DNA of 6,448 bases from Cellvibrionales bacterium (lineage in GTDB: Bacteria; Pseudomonadota; Gammaproteobacteria; Pseudomonadales; JAHEGP01): NCBI GenBank assembly GCA_024645065.1, contig JAHEGP010000184.1, positions 1-6,448 on the forward strand. Reading direction: 5' to 3'. The notes under the pieces are model-generated. The model made no database searches. It saw only the letters and a list, made by a program, of their open reading frames with translations, and was not told where the DNA came from. The position numbers and the translations under genes were made by a program. Shown here piece after piece: positions 1-6,448 of this stretch (the first letter of the stretch is position 1; each line of letters opens with the position of its first letter).

Positions 1-57
1 CTCAAAAACCCTGTCAGGTGTTTCAGTCATACTGCGCTAATAACAATGGAGAATCGC
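1..57 (+). other. Leader region upstream of the operon
   Basis: A short stretch before the first start codon. One frame (from base 2) is open to a TAA at 38-40 and could be the last codons of an upstream gene, but 12 codons are too few to judge. AT-rich TAATAA at 38-43 lacks a properly spaced -35 box, so no promoter is called. Confidence 0.3.
48..51 (+). promoter_or_regulatory. Ribosome binding site for ATG 58
   Basis: GGAG lies 6 bases before ATG 58, a near-ideal Shine-Dalgarno arrangement. No comparable site precedes GTG 18 or ATG 99. This is the main reason to place the ATPase start at 58 although that frame is interrupted downstream. Confidence 0.6.
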
Positions 58-1028
58 ATGGAAGACAGCCTCGCTGCCATAAAACCCTGCAGACATCGAT
101 GAATGCCTCCGTACTGGGACAGGAGGCTGCAGTAGAGAGCATCATCGTCAGTCTGCTGTGCAATGGCAACCTGCTGCTGGAGGGCCTGCCGGGCACCGCC
201 AAGACCCGTTCAATCAAAGTACTGGCGAGGGCGCTGGAGGCAAAACTGGGACGCATACAGTTCACCCCGGACCTGCTGCCATCGGACGTCACCGGGACCG
301 AGGTCTATCACTTCGAGGGTGAACAGCAGACACTCACCTTTCAGCCCGGGCCGATTTTTGCCAATCTGGTACTGGCAGACGAGATCAACCGGGCGCCCGC
401 CAAGGTGCAGGCCGCATTGCTTGAAGCGATGGAGGAGCGCCAGGTGACCGTCGCCGGCAAGACCTATCCACTACCGGAGCTATTCATGGTACTGGCAACC
501 CAAAACCCGATTGAGCAGGAGGGCACTTACCCACTGCCAGAGGCACAGATGGACCGGTTCCTGATGAAAGTCAACGTCGACTATCCCGACAGTGAAGCTG
601 AGCTCGGAATCGTGAAGCTGGTCAGGGGTGAGGAAACCCCGGCGCCCAGCGCTGCGGTGTCCCAAATCGACCAGCAACACGTGTTTAACGCCCGCAAGGC
701 GATTCACGATATCCATGTCGCAGAAAACGTCGCCCGCTACAGTGTCGCACTGGTAATGGCCAGTCGCCAGCCGGACATCTATCCGGATAGCCCGCTGCGA
801 CAATGGATTGAGGTGGGCTCCAGTCCGCGCGCCAGTATCGGCCTGGACAAAGCCAGTCGAGCGCATGCCTGGTTGCATGGGAAGGATTTCGTCGATCCTG
901 ACGATGTCCGCGCGGTGGCGCCAGGTGTATTGCGCCACCGCCTGATCCTCAGCTACGAGGCCACTGCCGAGGGCGTGAGCCCCGACCAGGTTATCGCCCA
1001 GATCATCAAACAGGTGGCTGTGGCCTGA
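58..1028 (+). CDS. MoxR-family AAA+ ATPase (apparent 5' frameshift)
   Basis: Cytoplasmic AAA+ ATPase of the MoxR family, thought to act as a chaperone for VWA-domain partners. Numbered from ATG 58 with one missing A restored in the 81-84 run, it is 323 aa, a normal MoxR length. Seen: the N-terminal helix and VLGQ motif, Walker A GLPGTAKT (about 43-50), Walker B with LADEINRAP (D108, E109), sensor 1 ATQNP (N150), arginine finger in EAQMDRF (R167) and sensor 2 GSSPRAS (R258). All catalytic elements are intact. As sequenced, the ATG 58 frame (MEDSLAAIK...) hits a stop at 100-102, while the ATPase frame is open from GTG 18 or ATG 99. ATG 58 is preferred because it has a GGAG site 6 bases upstream and its peptide resembles a MoxR N-terminus; GTG 18 adds a non-MoxR-like tail. 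If the sequence is correct, translation could start at ATG 99 and keep every ATPase motif. First gene of the operon. Family is certain, start is not. Confidence 0.93.
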
Positions 1029-1036
1029 GTCCTGTC

Positions 1037-1999
1037 ATGGCCAAGCCCGCGAAAACAAGAAACATCGAGCCCGACAACCAGGTCTATGCCAGCCTCGATT
1101 ACCTGCATAGCCTGCAATACGAGGCCCGTGGCTTCAGTTTTCTGCCCCGCCAACCGGTGCACAGTATCCTGGTTGGTCGCCATGCCTCAAAGTTACGCGG
1201 CCGGGGTCTCAATTTCGAGGAACTGCGCCACTACCGTATCGGCGACGATATCCGCACGATGGATTGGAAGGTGACCAACCGCACTCGCAAACCCCATGTG
1301 CGGGTCTACACCGAAGAGCGCGAACGCCCCGTCATGCTGCTGATCGACCAGCGGCAGAGCATGTTCTTTGGCAGTGTCCGAAGGATGAAATCGGTGGTCG
1401 CAGCGGACGTCGCTGCATTGGCCGCCTGGCGGGTACTGAGCGTGGGCGATCGGGTGGGCGCCCTGGTCTTTAACGACGATACCATCCAGGAAATCAAACC
1501 GCGTCGCAGCCGGGCGACTGTCATGCAGATCCTCCAGAGTACGCTGGATATGAATCACCTGCTGGCGTCCGGCCGGGAGCAATACCGGGGCTCAGTTCAA
1601 CTAAACCGCTGCCTGCGCGAAGCGGAACGCCTCTGCGGGCACGATTACCTGCTGGTGCTGATCAGCGATATGGCGGGCTGGGATGACGACACCGTCAAAC
1701 GCATCAAGAGGCTCTCACGGCATAACGATATCATCGCGGCACAAATCTATGACCCCCTCGAAAGGCAGCTACCCAGCGACCAACTGGTGGTCAGCGATGG
1801 CGCCCTGCAGATAGAAGTCGATGCTCGCCAGGCGAGCTTGCAACAGCAGTTCACCGAGGACTTCATCAGCGGTGTCGAATTCCTGCAGCGCGAACTGAAG
1901 AAGTATCTGGTACCGATAATCCCCATCGATACGATCGATCCCGCGCAGTTGCAGATTCGGCATGCCATTGGCGATGCCCGGCGCAGGAACGGGCCATGA
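1037..1999 (+). CDS. DUF58 domain protein (degenerate VWA-like)
   Basis: Soluble 320-aa DUF58 protein, the usual genetic partner of MoxR ATPases. Seen: the DUF58 signature GRGLNFEELRHYRIGDDIR.MDWKVTNRT..PHVR (about 55-90), followed by a VWA-like fold beginning LLIDQRQSMFFGS (102-113) and continuing to LISDMAGWDD (208-217). The metal-site motif DxSxS is altered: D104 and S108 are kept but the middle serine is arginine (R106). No transmembrane segment is evident, unlike many longer DUF58 proteins, so a cytoplasmic location is inferred. ATG 1037 follows the ATPase stop by 8 bases. It has no good Shine-Dalgarno site (an AGGTGG lies too far upstream, at 1012-1017), which suggests translation by coupling to the upstream gene. 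The exact biochemical role of DUF58 proteins is unknown; a part in the MoxR/VWA complex is inferred. Confidence 0.93.
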   Translation: MAKPAKTRNIEPDNQVYASLDYLHSLQYEARGFSFLPRQPVHSILVGRHASKLRGRGLNFEELRHYRIGDDIRTMDWKVTNRTRKPHVRVYTEERERPVMLLIDQRQSMFFGSVRRMKSVVAADVAALAAWRVLSVGDRVGALVFNDDTIQEIKPRRSRATVMQILQSTLDMNHLLASGREQYRGSVQLNRCLREAERLCGHDYLLVLISDMAGWDDDTVKRIKRLSRHNDIIAAQIYDPLERQLPSDQLVVSDGALQIEVDARQASLQQQFTEDFISGVEFLQRELKKYLVPIIPIDTIDPAQLQIRHAIGDARRRNGP

Positions 2000-2532
2000 G
2001 CGAGTTGTTCGGTGACACCTTTGGCAACTACATGTTGCACGGCATCGATGAAATCCGGGTCCCGGAACCGGTGTCCTGGTGGCCGCAGACCATCGGCTGG
2101 AAGGTGCTGGCGCTGGCACTGCTGCTTTGGCTGCTCTACCGCCTGTACCTGGGGGCAAGACGCTGGTGGAAAAACCGCTACCGTCGCGCGGCGCTGGCCC
2201 AGCTGGACGCCATGCAAAGACAAGCGAATGGGCAACACCAGGAGGTGCTGGCCGGCCTTCCCGAGCTGCTGAAAGCAACCGCACTGCAGGCCTACCCGCG
2301 CACCGAAGTTGCCGCGCTTAGCGGTACTGAATGGCTGGCATTTCTCGACTCACACTACGATGGCCCCGCCTTTAGCGACCAACCCGGAAGAAAGTTGATC
2401 GATGTGGCTTACCGGGACCCATCCCACTGGCAGGTTTCTGCGGAAGATGCCAGTCAGCTGATCGCCATGTCTCGACGCTGGGTACAACAGCATCGCGCGA
2501 TCGGCGCGTCAGAGGCGCCTGGCCATGCTTGA
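1996..2532 (+). CDS. DUF4381 single-pass membrane protein
   Basis: A 178-aa protein matching the DUF4381 family, which typically sits between DUF58 and VWA genes in proteobacterial MoxR operons. Seen: N-terminal motif DEIRVPEPVSWWPQTIGW (18-35), one hydrophobic helix (about 34-52), then the strongly basic RRWWKNRYRRAA (55-66) and a helical C-terminal part with LPELLKATALQAYPR and ALSGTEWLAFLD (88-118). The positive-inside rule places the N-terminus in the periplasm and the C-terminal two thirds in the cytoplasm, where it could meet MoxR or DUF58 (inference). The ATG overlaps the DUF58 stop by 4 bases (ATGA), and AGGA at 1985-1988 lies 7 bases upstream, so coupled translation is likely. No catalytic motif is visible and the molecular function is unknown. 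Confidence 0.9.
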   Translation: MSELFGDTFGNYMLHGIDEIRVPEPVSWWPQTIGWKVLALALLLWLLYRLYLGARRWWKNRYRRAALAQLDAMQRQANGQHQEVLAGLPELLKATALQAYPRTEVAALSGTEWLAFLDSHYDGPAFSDQPGRKLIDVAYRDPSHWQVSAEDASQLIAMSRRWVQQHRAIGASEAPGHA

Positions 2533-3520
2533 ATTCGCCCACCCCTGGTTGAGCACGCTGCTACCCCTGCCCCTGCTGGTCTACTGGCTACTGCCGGTCT
2601 ACAAGGAAAGCAAGGACTCGGTACAGGTGCCTTTTTTCCAGCGCCTGGTCAAACTGACGGGGGAAAAGCCCGGTACCGGAGCAGTCGTCCTGCCGCGCAT
2701 GATGTTCCAGCGCTTCTGGCTGGCGCTCTCGTGGATTCTGCTCGTGCTGGCGCTGATGCGGCCGGAATGGGTCGGCGACCCGATCGTTCGGGACAAATCA
2801 GCCCGCGACCTGATGGTTGCCGTGGACCTTTCGGGCTCCATGGAAGTGGCCGACTTCAAAACTGCCGACGGTGAGAATATCTCGCGCTTACAAGCCGTCA
2901 AGACAGTGCTGCAGGAATTCGTCGACCAGCGCGAGCACGACCGTCTGGGGTTGATTGTCTTCGGTGATGCCGCCTATCTGCAGGCCCCTTTCACCGAAGA
3001 CCATGACGCCTGGATGACCCTGCTACAGGAAACTGAAATCGGTATGGCCGGCCAGAGCACGATGTTCGGTGACGCCATTGGTCTTGCGATCAAGGTTTTT
3101 GAGAAGGCTGACAACGACAATCGCGTCCTGATCGTCCTCACCGATGGCAACGACACCGGCAGCAGGGTGCCGCCCGTGGATGCGGCGAAAGTTGCCCACC
3201 AGTATGACATTACCATCTACACCATCGCCATCGGCGATCCGGCGACGATCGGCGAGGAGGCACTGGATGTCGATGTACTGCAACGCATTGCCGAGCTGAC
3301 CGAAGGTGGCTACTACCAGGCCCTGGACCGCAAGCAACTCGAGGGCGCCTACCGAGCCATCAACGAGCTGGAACCGGAGAAATTCGAGACCCTGAGCTAC
3401 CGTCCAAGGCGCAGTTTGTTTCACTACCCCTCCGGAATCGTGGTCGGTATCTACCTGCTCTTTTTTACTGCCATGACCCTCAGCTCGATGCGCCAGCGCA
3501 GGAGCAAGCAACATGCCTGA
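2525..3520 (+). CDS. BatA-like VWA domain membrane protein
   Basis: A 331-aa inner-membrane protein of the BatA (aerotolerance) type, the usual family length. Seen: two N-terminal membrane helices (about 7-24 and 63-80) joined by a basic loop containing the BatA-typical VPFF motif, then a VWA domain (about 95-285) and a third helix (about 300-320) with a basic tail RQRRSK. The metal-ion-dependent adhesion site looks complete: DLSGSM (D101, S103, S105), T179 in QSTMFGDAIGLA, and TDGND (D207). Charge distribution places the loop and tail in the cytoplasm and the VWA domain in the periplasm. A divalent metal and a protein ligand are expected from the VWA family; the ligand is unknown. It overlaps the preceding gene by 8 bases and has AGAGG at 2511-2515, 9 bases before ATG. 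It probably pairs with the next VWA protein. Confidence 0.94.
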   Translation: MLEFAHPWLSTLLPLPLLVYWLLPVYKESKDSVQVPFFQRLVKLTGEKPGTGAVVLPRMMFQRFWLALSWILLVLALMRPEWVGDPIVRDKSARDLMVAVDLSGSMEVADFKTADGENISRLQAVKTVLQEFVDQREHDRLGLIVFGDAAYLQAPFTEDHDAWMTLLQETEIGMAGQSTMFGDAIGLAIKVFEKADNDNRVLIVLTDGNDTGSRVPPVDAAKVAHQYDITIYTIAIGDPATIGEEALDVDVLQRIAELTEGGYYQALDRKQLEGAYRAINELEPEKFETLSYRPRRSLFHYPSGIVVGIYLLFFTAMTLSSMRQRRSKQHA

Positions 3521-5117
3521 GCTGGAAGCACTGCGTAACCTGCACTTCATTCGCCCCTGGTGGCTGCTGGCGATACCCTTACTACTGTTTTGCATGAACT
3601 ACCTGAAACGGCAACAGGACCCGATCGACAAATGGGCCCCGATTATCTCACCGCACCTCGCCAGGGCCATGTTGGTGCGCGGCGGCCGGTCCCACTGGTT
3701 CAATCCGATCAACGTTGGCACCTTGCTTACCCTGGTAGGTATCATTGCATTGTCGGGACCGTCCTGGACACGCCAGTCCTCGCCTTTTTCAAAGGACACC
3801 GCCGCGCTGGTCGTGATGCTGGATCTGTCGGGCTCCATGAAACAGAAGGATATCCAGCCGAGCCGGGTCGAGCGCGCCAAGCAAAAAATTGAGGACTTGT
3901 TGCAGCTGCGGCCAGGCTCCCCAACCGGCTTGATAGTCTATGCGGGCAGCGCTCACAGCGTCATACCTCTGACCGACGACCCGGATATCATGCACAATTT
4001 CCTGGCCTCGGTGGTGCCGCAAATGATGCCAAGAGCCGGTAAGTTTGCCGAAAAGGGCCTGCCCATTGCCGCTGGCATGCTCAGCGATTCGGATACCCCG
4101 GGAACCGTGCTGTTGGTGACCGACGGCACCAATCCGCAAACCGAGGCGGCCTTCAAGGAATACTTTGACAGTAACAAGCATCAATTGCTGATTCTGGGAG
4201 TCGGTCTCGAGGCCGGCGCCGAAGGCAGTATCGACGGTGCGATTCCCCTGCAACGCGACGCCCTGGAGCGACTGGCCTCGACCAGCGGTGGCCACTACCA
4301 GGAGCTCGCCCTGGAGAGCACAGACATCGAGCGCATTAACCGGCGCATCAATAATCACCTGCTGACGGTCGCGGATAGCGACCGCCCCTGGGTCGACTTT
4401 GGCTACTACCTGACGTTCCCGCTGGCACTGATTTTCCTGCTCTGGTTCCGCAAGGGGTGGACACTGCAGTGGTGCCTGCTGGCCGTGTTCGCCGTGGGCC
4501 TGGGCGGCAGCCCCAGGGTGGAGGCTTCCGAAGCCCCGTTTATGGATCTGTGGCTCACCGCTGATCAGCAGGGGCGGTTCTATTTCGAGCGCGGGGATTA
4601 CAAAACCGCGGCCCAGCGCTTTGACGATCCCGCCTGGCGTGGCGTTGCTTTGTACCTGGACGAAAACTTTATTGCCGCCGCCGAAACCTTCGCCCAGATA
4701 GAAAGTATTGAAGGGCTTTTCAATCTCGCGAACGCCTGGGCCCAGAGCGAAAATTACGTCTACGCGGTTCGCACCTACGATAGACTGCTGAAAAAGCAGC
4801 CCGATCACGCCAGTGCGCTCAAGAATCGCGCATTCGTGCAAGGGATCATCGATGAAATCAACGCCATGAGCGAAAGCCAGCAGAGCGAGGGTGGAGATAC
4901 CAGCAAGGAACTCGGCGATGAGCCACTGCGGGCGGAGGGGGCAGAGAAGAAGGAGTTTGGCCAGCAAGAGGTCAAGCAACTTTCTGCCGATGACATTCTC
5001 AACAACGAGAGTATTCGCGAACAGTGGATGCGCCAGATCCAGCAGGACCCTTCGGTGTTTCTCAGCATCAAGTTCCTGATGCAACTGGAGCGGGAGGACA
5101 GCGGTGAGACACCCTGA
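3513..5117 (+). CDS. VWA-TPR fusion protein (BatB-BatC-like)
   Basis: A 534-aa protein combining what are separate BatB and BatC proteins in some bacteria. Order: helix 1 (about 13-30, after the BatB-like NLHFIRPWWLLA), basic loop, helix 2 (about 66-83), VWA domain (about 97-290), helix 3 (about 296-311), a short basic turn, helix 4 (about 317-335), a TPR-like region (about 345-440, best unit around NLANAWAQSENYVYAVRTYDRLLKKQP), an acidic Gln/Ser-rich linker (about 452-487), and a tail with WMRQIQQDPSVFLSIKF. The metal site has DLSGSM (D104, S106, S108) and TDGTN (D204), but no Ser or Thr occurs in the third-loop region (174-186). By charge rule both the VWA and TPR parts are periplasmic; TPRs usually bind proteins. 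Helix 4 plus VEASEA resembles a signal peptide. It overlaps the BatA-like gene by 8 bases; AGGAG at 3500-3504 supports this start. Confidence 0.93.
   Translation: MPELEALRNLHFIRPWWLLAIPLLLFCMNYLKRQQDPIDKWAPIISPHLARAMLVRGGRSHWFNPINVGTLLTLVGIIALSGPSWTRQSSPFSKDTAALVVMLDLSGSMKQKDIQPSRVERAKQKIEDLLQLRPGSPTGLIVYAGSAHSVIPLTDDPDIMHNFLASVVPQMMPRAGKFAEKGLPIAAGMLSDSDTPGTVLLVTDGTNPQTEAAFKEYFDSNKHQLLILGVGLEAGAEGSIDGAIPLQRDALERLASTSGGHYQELALESTDIERINRRINNHLLTVADSDRPWVDFGYYLTFPLALIFLLWFRKGWTLQWCLLAVFAVGLGGSPRVEASEAPFMDLWLTADQQGRFYFERGDYKTAAQRFDDPAWRGVALYLDENFIAAAETFAQIESIEGLFNLANAWAQSENYVYAVRTYDRLLKKQPDHASALKNRAFVQGIIDEINAMSESQQSEGGDTSKELGDEPLRAEGAEKKEFGQQEVKQLSADDILNNESIREQWMRQIQQDPSVFLSIKFLMQLEREDSGETP
5093..5097 (+). 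promoter_or_regulatory. Ribosome binding site for GTG 5104
   Basis: GGAGG, inside the end of the VWA-TPR gene, lies 6 bases before GTG 5104. It supports that non-ATG start for the BatD-like gene, as does the fact that the resulting N-terminus is a good signal peptide. Confidence 0.7.
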
Positions 5118-6447
5118 GCCAGGCTGGCACTTCTACCTGCTGCTGTTACTGCTGAGCTGCGCCAGCGGCGCCCTTGGCGCCGATACCCCCAGCCTCGATC
5201 AATTGCAGGCCAGTGGCCGACTCAAGGTGGAAAGCTGGGTCGAGCCGGGGGGCTCGATCGTGGTCAAGCAACACGCCACATTCGTCATCGAGGTCAGCAC
5301 CGACACCTGGTTCAGCGGCGGCACCCGGATTGGCCGCCTGGAGCTGGACGACGCGATCATACTGCGGCGGGAGAAATTTGCAGTCAACTCCACCCGTGTA
5401 GAACGGGGCAAGACCTACACCACACAGCGTTGGTCGATATCCATCTATCCCCAGCGACCCGGTCGCTACGAGGTGCCAGCATTGCCCTTGACCCTGTCGA
5501 TAGCGGGAGAAAACGGCGCAACGATCGAGGGCGAGGTCACCACCCCGGTCACCAGCTTCGAGGTTGAGCTCCCCGAGGCATTGCGGGGCATAGCTAATTG
5601 GGTCAGCACTACCGAATTTCGCGTTGAAGAGAGTTATAACCGCGACCTGACTGATCTCAAGCCCGGCGATGCCGTGCAGCGCCAGGTTACTTTTACGGGC
5701 GAGGATATCGCCGCCATGATGCTGCCCGAGATCACCGCCTCGAAGCGGGATGGCCTTGGGGTGTATCAGAAGCCGCCGCAGTTAAAGGATGACAACAACC
5801 GCGGGCTCTACCGTGCACGGCGCACCGAGGCCATTACCTATGTCATCGAGCGCCCCGGCAGCTATCGCTTGCCCGAGCAAGTCTACTACTGGTGGGACCT
5901 GGATTCGCAAAGCCTGCAACAAGTCACCTTGCCCGAACAATTACTCGATGCCACCGGGGGCGCAGTGACCGGGGCTAGCGAAATCTCCCCTGGCACCGAC
6001 ACTGCACCAAAGCGCAGGATCTGGTTACCGCTGGCGGCGCTGGCGGGACTGTTGCTTCTGGCGGCCGTCGCCAGGTACTTCTGGCGCCGCCGCAGGGTAG
6101 CCCCGGTGGACACGCCAAAACCTGCTCCCGCGCCCAGCGAGGAGCATCTGCAGCAACAATTGCAGGCCGCCCTCAGGCAACGGGACTGGCCCCGGGTGGT
6201 GCAAACGCTCTACGCCTGGCTGGATCACCATGCCAGCTCAGACTACGCCGGGTCGATTCGCCCCTTACTACAGCGCTTGCAGCAGCCCGAGGCACAGCAG
6301 ACCCTCGACCAACTCATGCAGGGCGCCTACTATGCCGGCCCCTGCGACCATCGCGATATTGAAGCGTTTATCAAGATGCTTGAGACCGAGCTGGCCAGTC
6401 ACAAAAGCTGGTGGCGACCCAGGCCGGTGGAACTGAAGCTCAACTAG
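5104..6447 (+). CDS. BatD-like protein (signal peptide, one membrane helix)
   Basis: A 447-aa protein matching BatD in position and architecture, although BatD sequences vary widely. Seen: a signal peptide (residues 1 to about 25, Leu-rich core 11-17, likely cut near ALGA/DT), a beta-rich periplasmic part (about 27-300) with repeated segments such as VEPGGSIVVKQHATFVIEV and RPGRYEVPALPLTL, and a second module with LKPGDAVQRQVTFTGEDI and RPGSYRLPEQVYYWWD. A membrane helix (about 306-326) is followed by RRRR, a Pro/Ala linker and a helical cytoplasmic tail of about 100 residues. The periplasmic modules may be Ig-like (inference). GTG 5104 overlaps the previous gene by 14 bases and has a strong GGAGG. 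The gene is complete, ending in TAG. BatD probably scaffolds the VWA proteins in the periplasm and reaches the cytoplasmic partners through its tail (inference). LLSC at 16-19 resembles a weak lipobox. Confidence 0.88.
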   Translation: MRHPEPGWHFYLLLLLLSCASGALGADTPSLDQLQASGRLKVESWVEPGGSIVVKQHATFVIEVSTDTWFSGGTRIGRLELDDAIILRREKFAVNSTRVERGKTYTTQRWSISIYPQRPGRYEVPALPLTLSIAGENGATIEGEVTTPVTSFEVELPEALRGIANWVSTTEFRVEESYNRDLTDLKPGDAVQRQVTFTGEDIAAMMLPEITASKRDGLGVYQKPPQLKDDNNRGLYRARRTEAITYVIERPGSYRLPEQVYYWWDLDSQSLQQVTLPEQLLDATGGAVTGASEISPGTDTAPKRRIWLPLAALAGLLLLAAVARYFWRRRRVAPVDTPKPAPAPSEEHLQQQLQAALRQRDWPRVVQTLYAWLDHHASSDYAGSIRPLLQRLQQPEAQQTLDQLMQGAYYAGPCDHRDIEAFIKMLETELASHKSWWRPRPVELKLN

Positions 6448-6448
6448 C

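Noticed and set aside
2..40. Possible C-terminal end of an upstream gene (last residues SKTLSGVSVILR, stop TAA 38-40).
   Set aside because: Twelve codons at the window edge cannot be told from chance.
12..43. Possible promoter made of TGTCAG (12-17) and TAATAA (38-43).
   Set aside because: The spacer is 20 bases, the -35 match is poor, and the site lies too close to the start codon to judge.
18..60. GTG at 18 as the start of the ATPase gene.
   Set aside because: It has no Shine-Dalgarno site, and the added residues (MFQSYCANNNGESHG...) do not look like a MoxR N-terminus. The frame is open there by chance upstream of the apparent frameshift.
1747..2284. Two minus-strand open frames of 163 and 171 codons across the DUF58-DUF4381 junction.
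   Set aside because: They overlap well-supported + strand genes, have no ribosome binding or domain evidence, and read as low-information Arg/Pro/Ala-rich shadows.
3789..5084. Long open frame of 431 codons on the minus strand opposite the VWA-TPR gene.
   Set aside because: The + strand carries a clear VWA-TPR protein over the whole stretch. The minus frame shows no recognisable domain, and long antisense frames are expected in GC-rich coding DNA.
6400..6448. Search for a transcription terminator at the operon end.
   Set aside because: The window stops one base after the last stop codon, so nothing downstream can be seen.

Overview
The window is one compact, fully + strand operon of six genes encoding a MoxR AAA+ ATPase / von Willebrand factor A (VWA) / Bat (aerotolerance-type) envelope system. 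The order is moxR-family ATPase, DUF58 protein, DUF4381 membrane protein, BatA-like VWA protein, BatB-BatC-like VWA-TPR fusion and BatD-like protein. GC-rich codon use, Shine-Dalgarno sites and this gene order (with the small DUF4381 gene between DUF58 and the VWA genes, and BatB fused to a TPR region) point to a gammaproteobacterium, possibly a marine or environmental one. The genus cannot be read from the sequence.

Layout: bases 1-57 are a short leader with no convincing promoter. The ATPase gene occupies about 58-1028 and appears to carry a one-base frameshift near its 5' end (bases 81-84). The DUF58 gene (1037-1999) follows after 8 bases. DUF4381 (1996-2532), BatA-like (2525-3520), VWA-TPR (3513-5117) and BatD-like (5104-6447) then follow with overlaps of 4, 8, 8 and 14 bases, so a single coupled mRNA is likely. 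The last stop codon is one base from the window end, so no terminator or downstream gene can be seen. No RNA genes, mobile elements, CRISPR arrays or significant repeats were seen, and no gene-free stretch exceeds about 60 bases.

How the genes may work together (inference from family knowledge and charge-based topology): the ATPase and the DUF58 protein are soluble and cytoplasmic. The DUF4381 protein has one membrane helix with most of its mass in the cytoplasm. The two VWA proteins are predicted to place their metal-binding VWA domains in the periplasm, the second one followed by a TPR region also in the periplasm. The BatD-like protein has a signal peptide, a large periplasmic part, one membrane helix and a cytoplasmic tail. 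Together they would form a trans-envelope complex in which a MoxR chaperone-like ATPase drives or remodels VWA partners. Related systems have been linked to oxidative, acid or envelope stress tolerance (Bacteroides Bat proteins, Francisella MoxR locus), but the molecular substrate is not established.

The system is a known type, so I do not claim a new one. The points most worth a second look are the moxR 5' frameshift (or leader-peptide arrangement), the signal-peptide-like segment inside the VWA-TPR fusion, and the differing state of the metal-binding motifs in the three VWA-type proteins.
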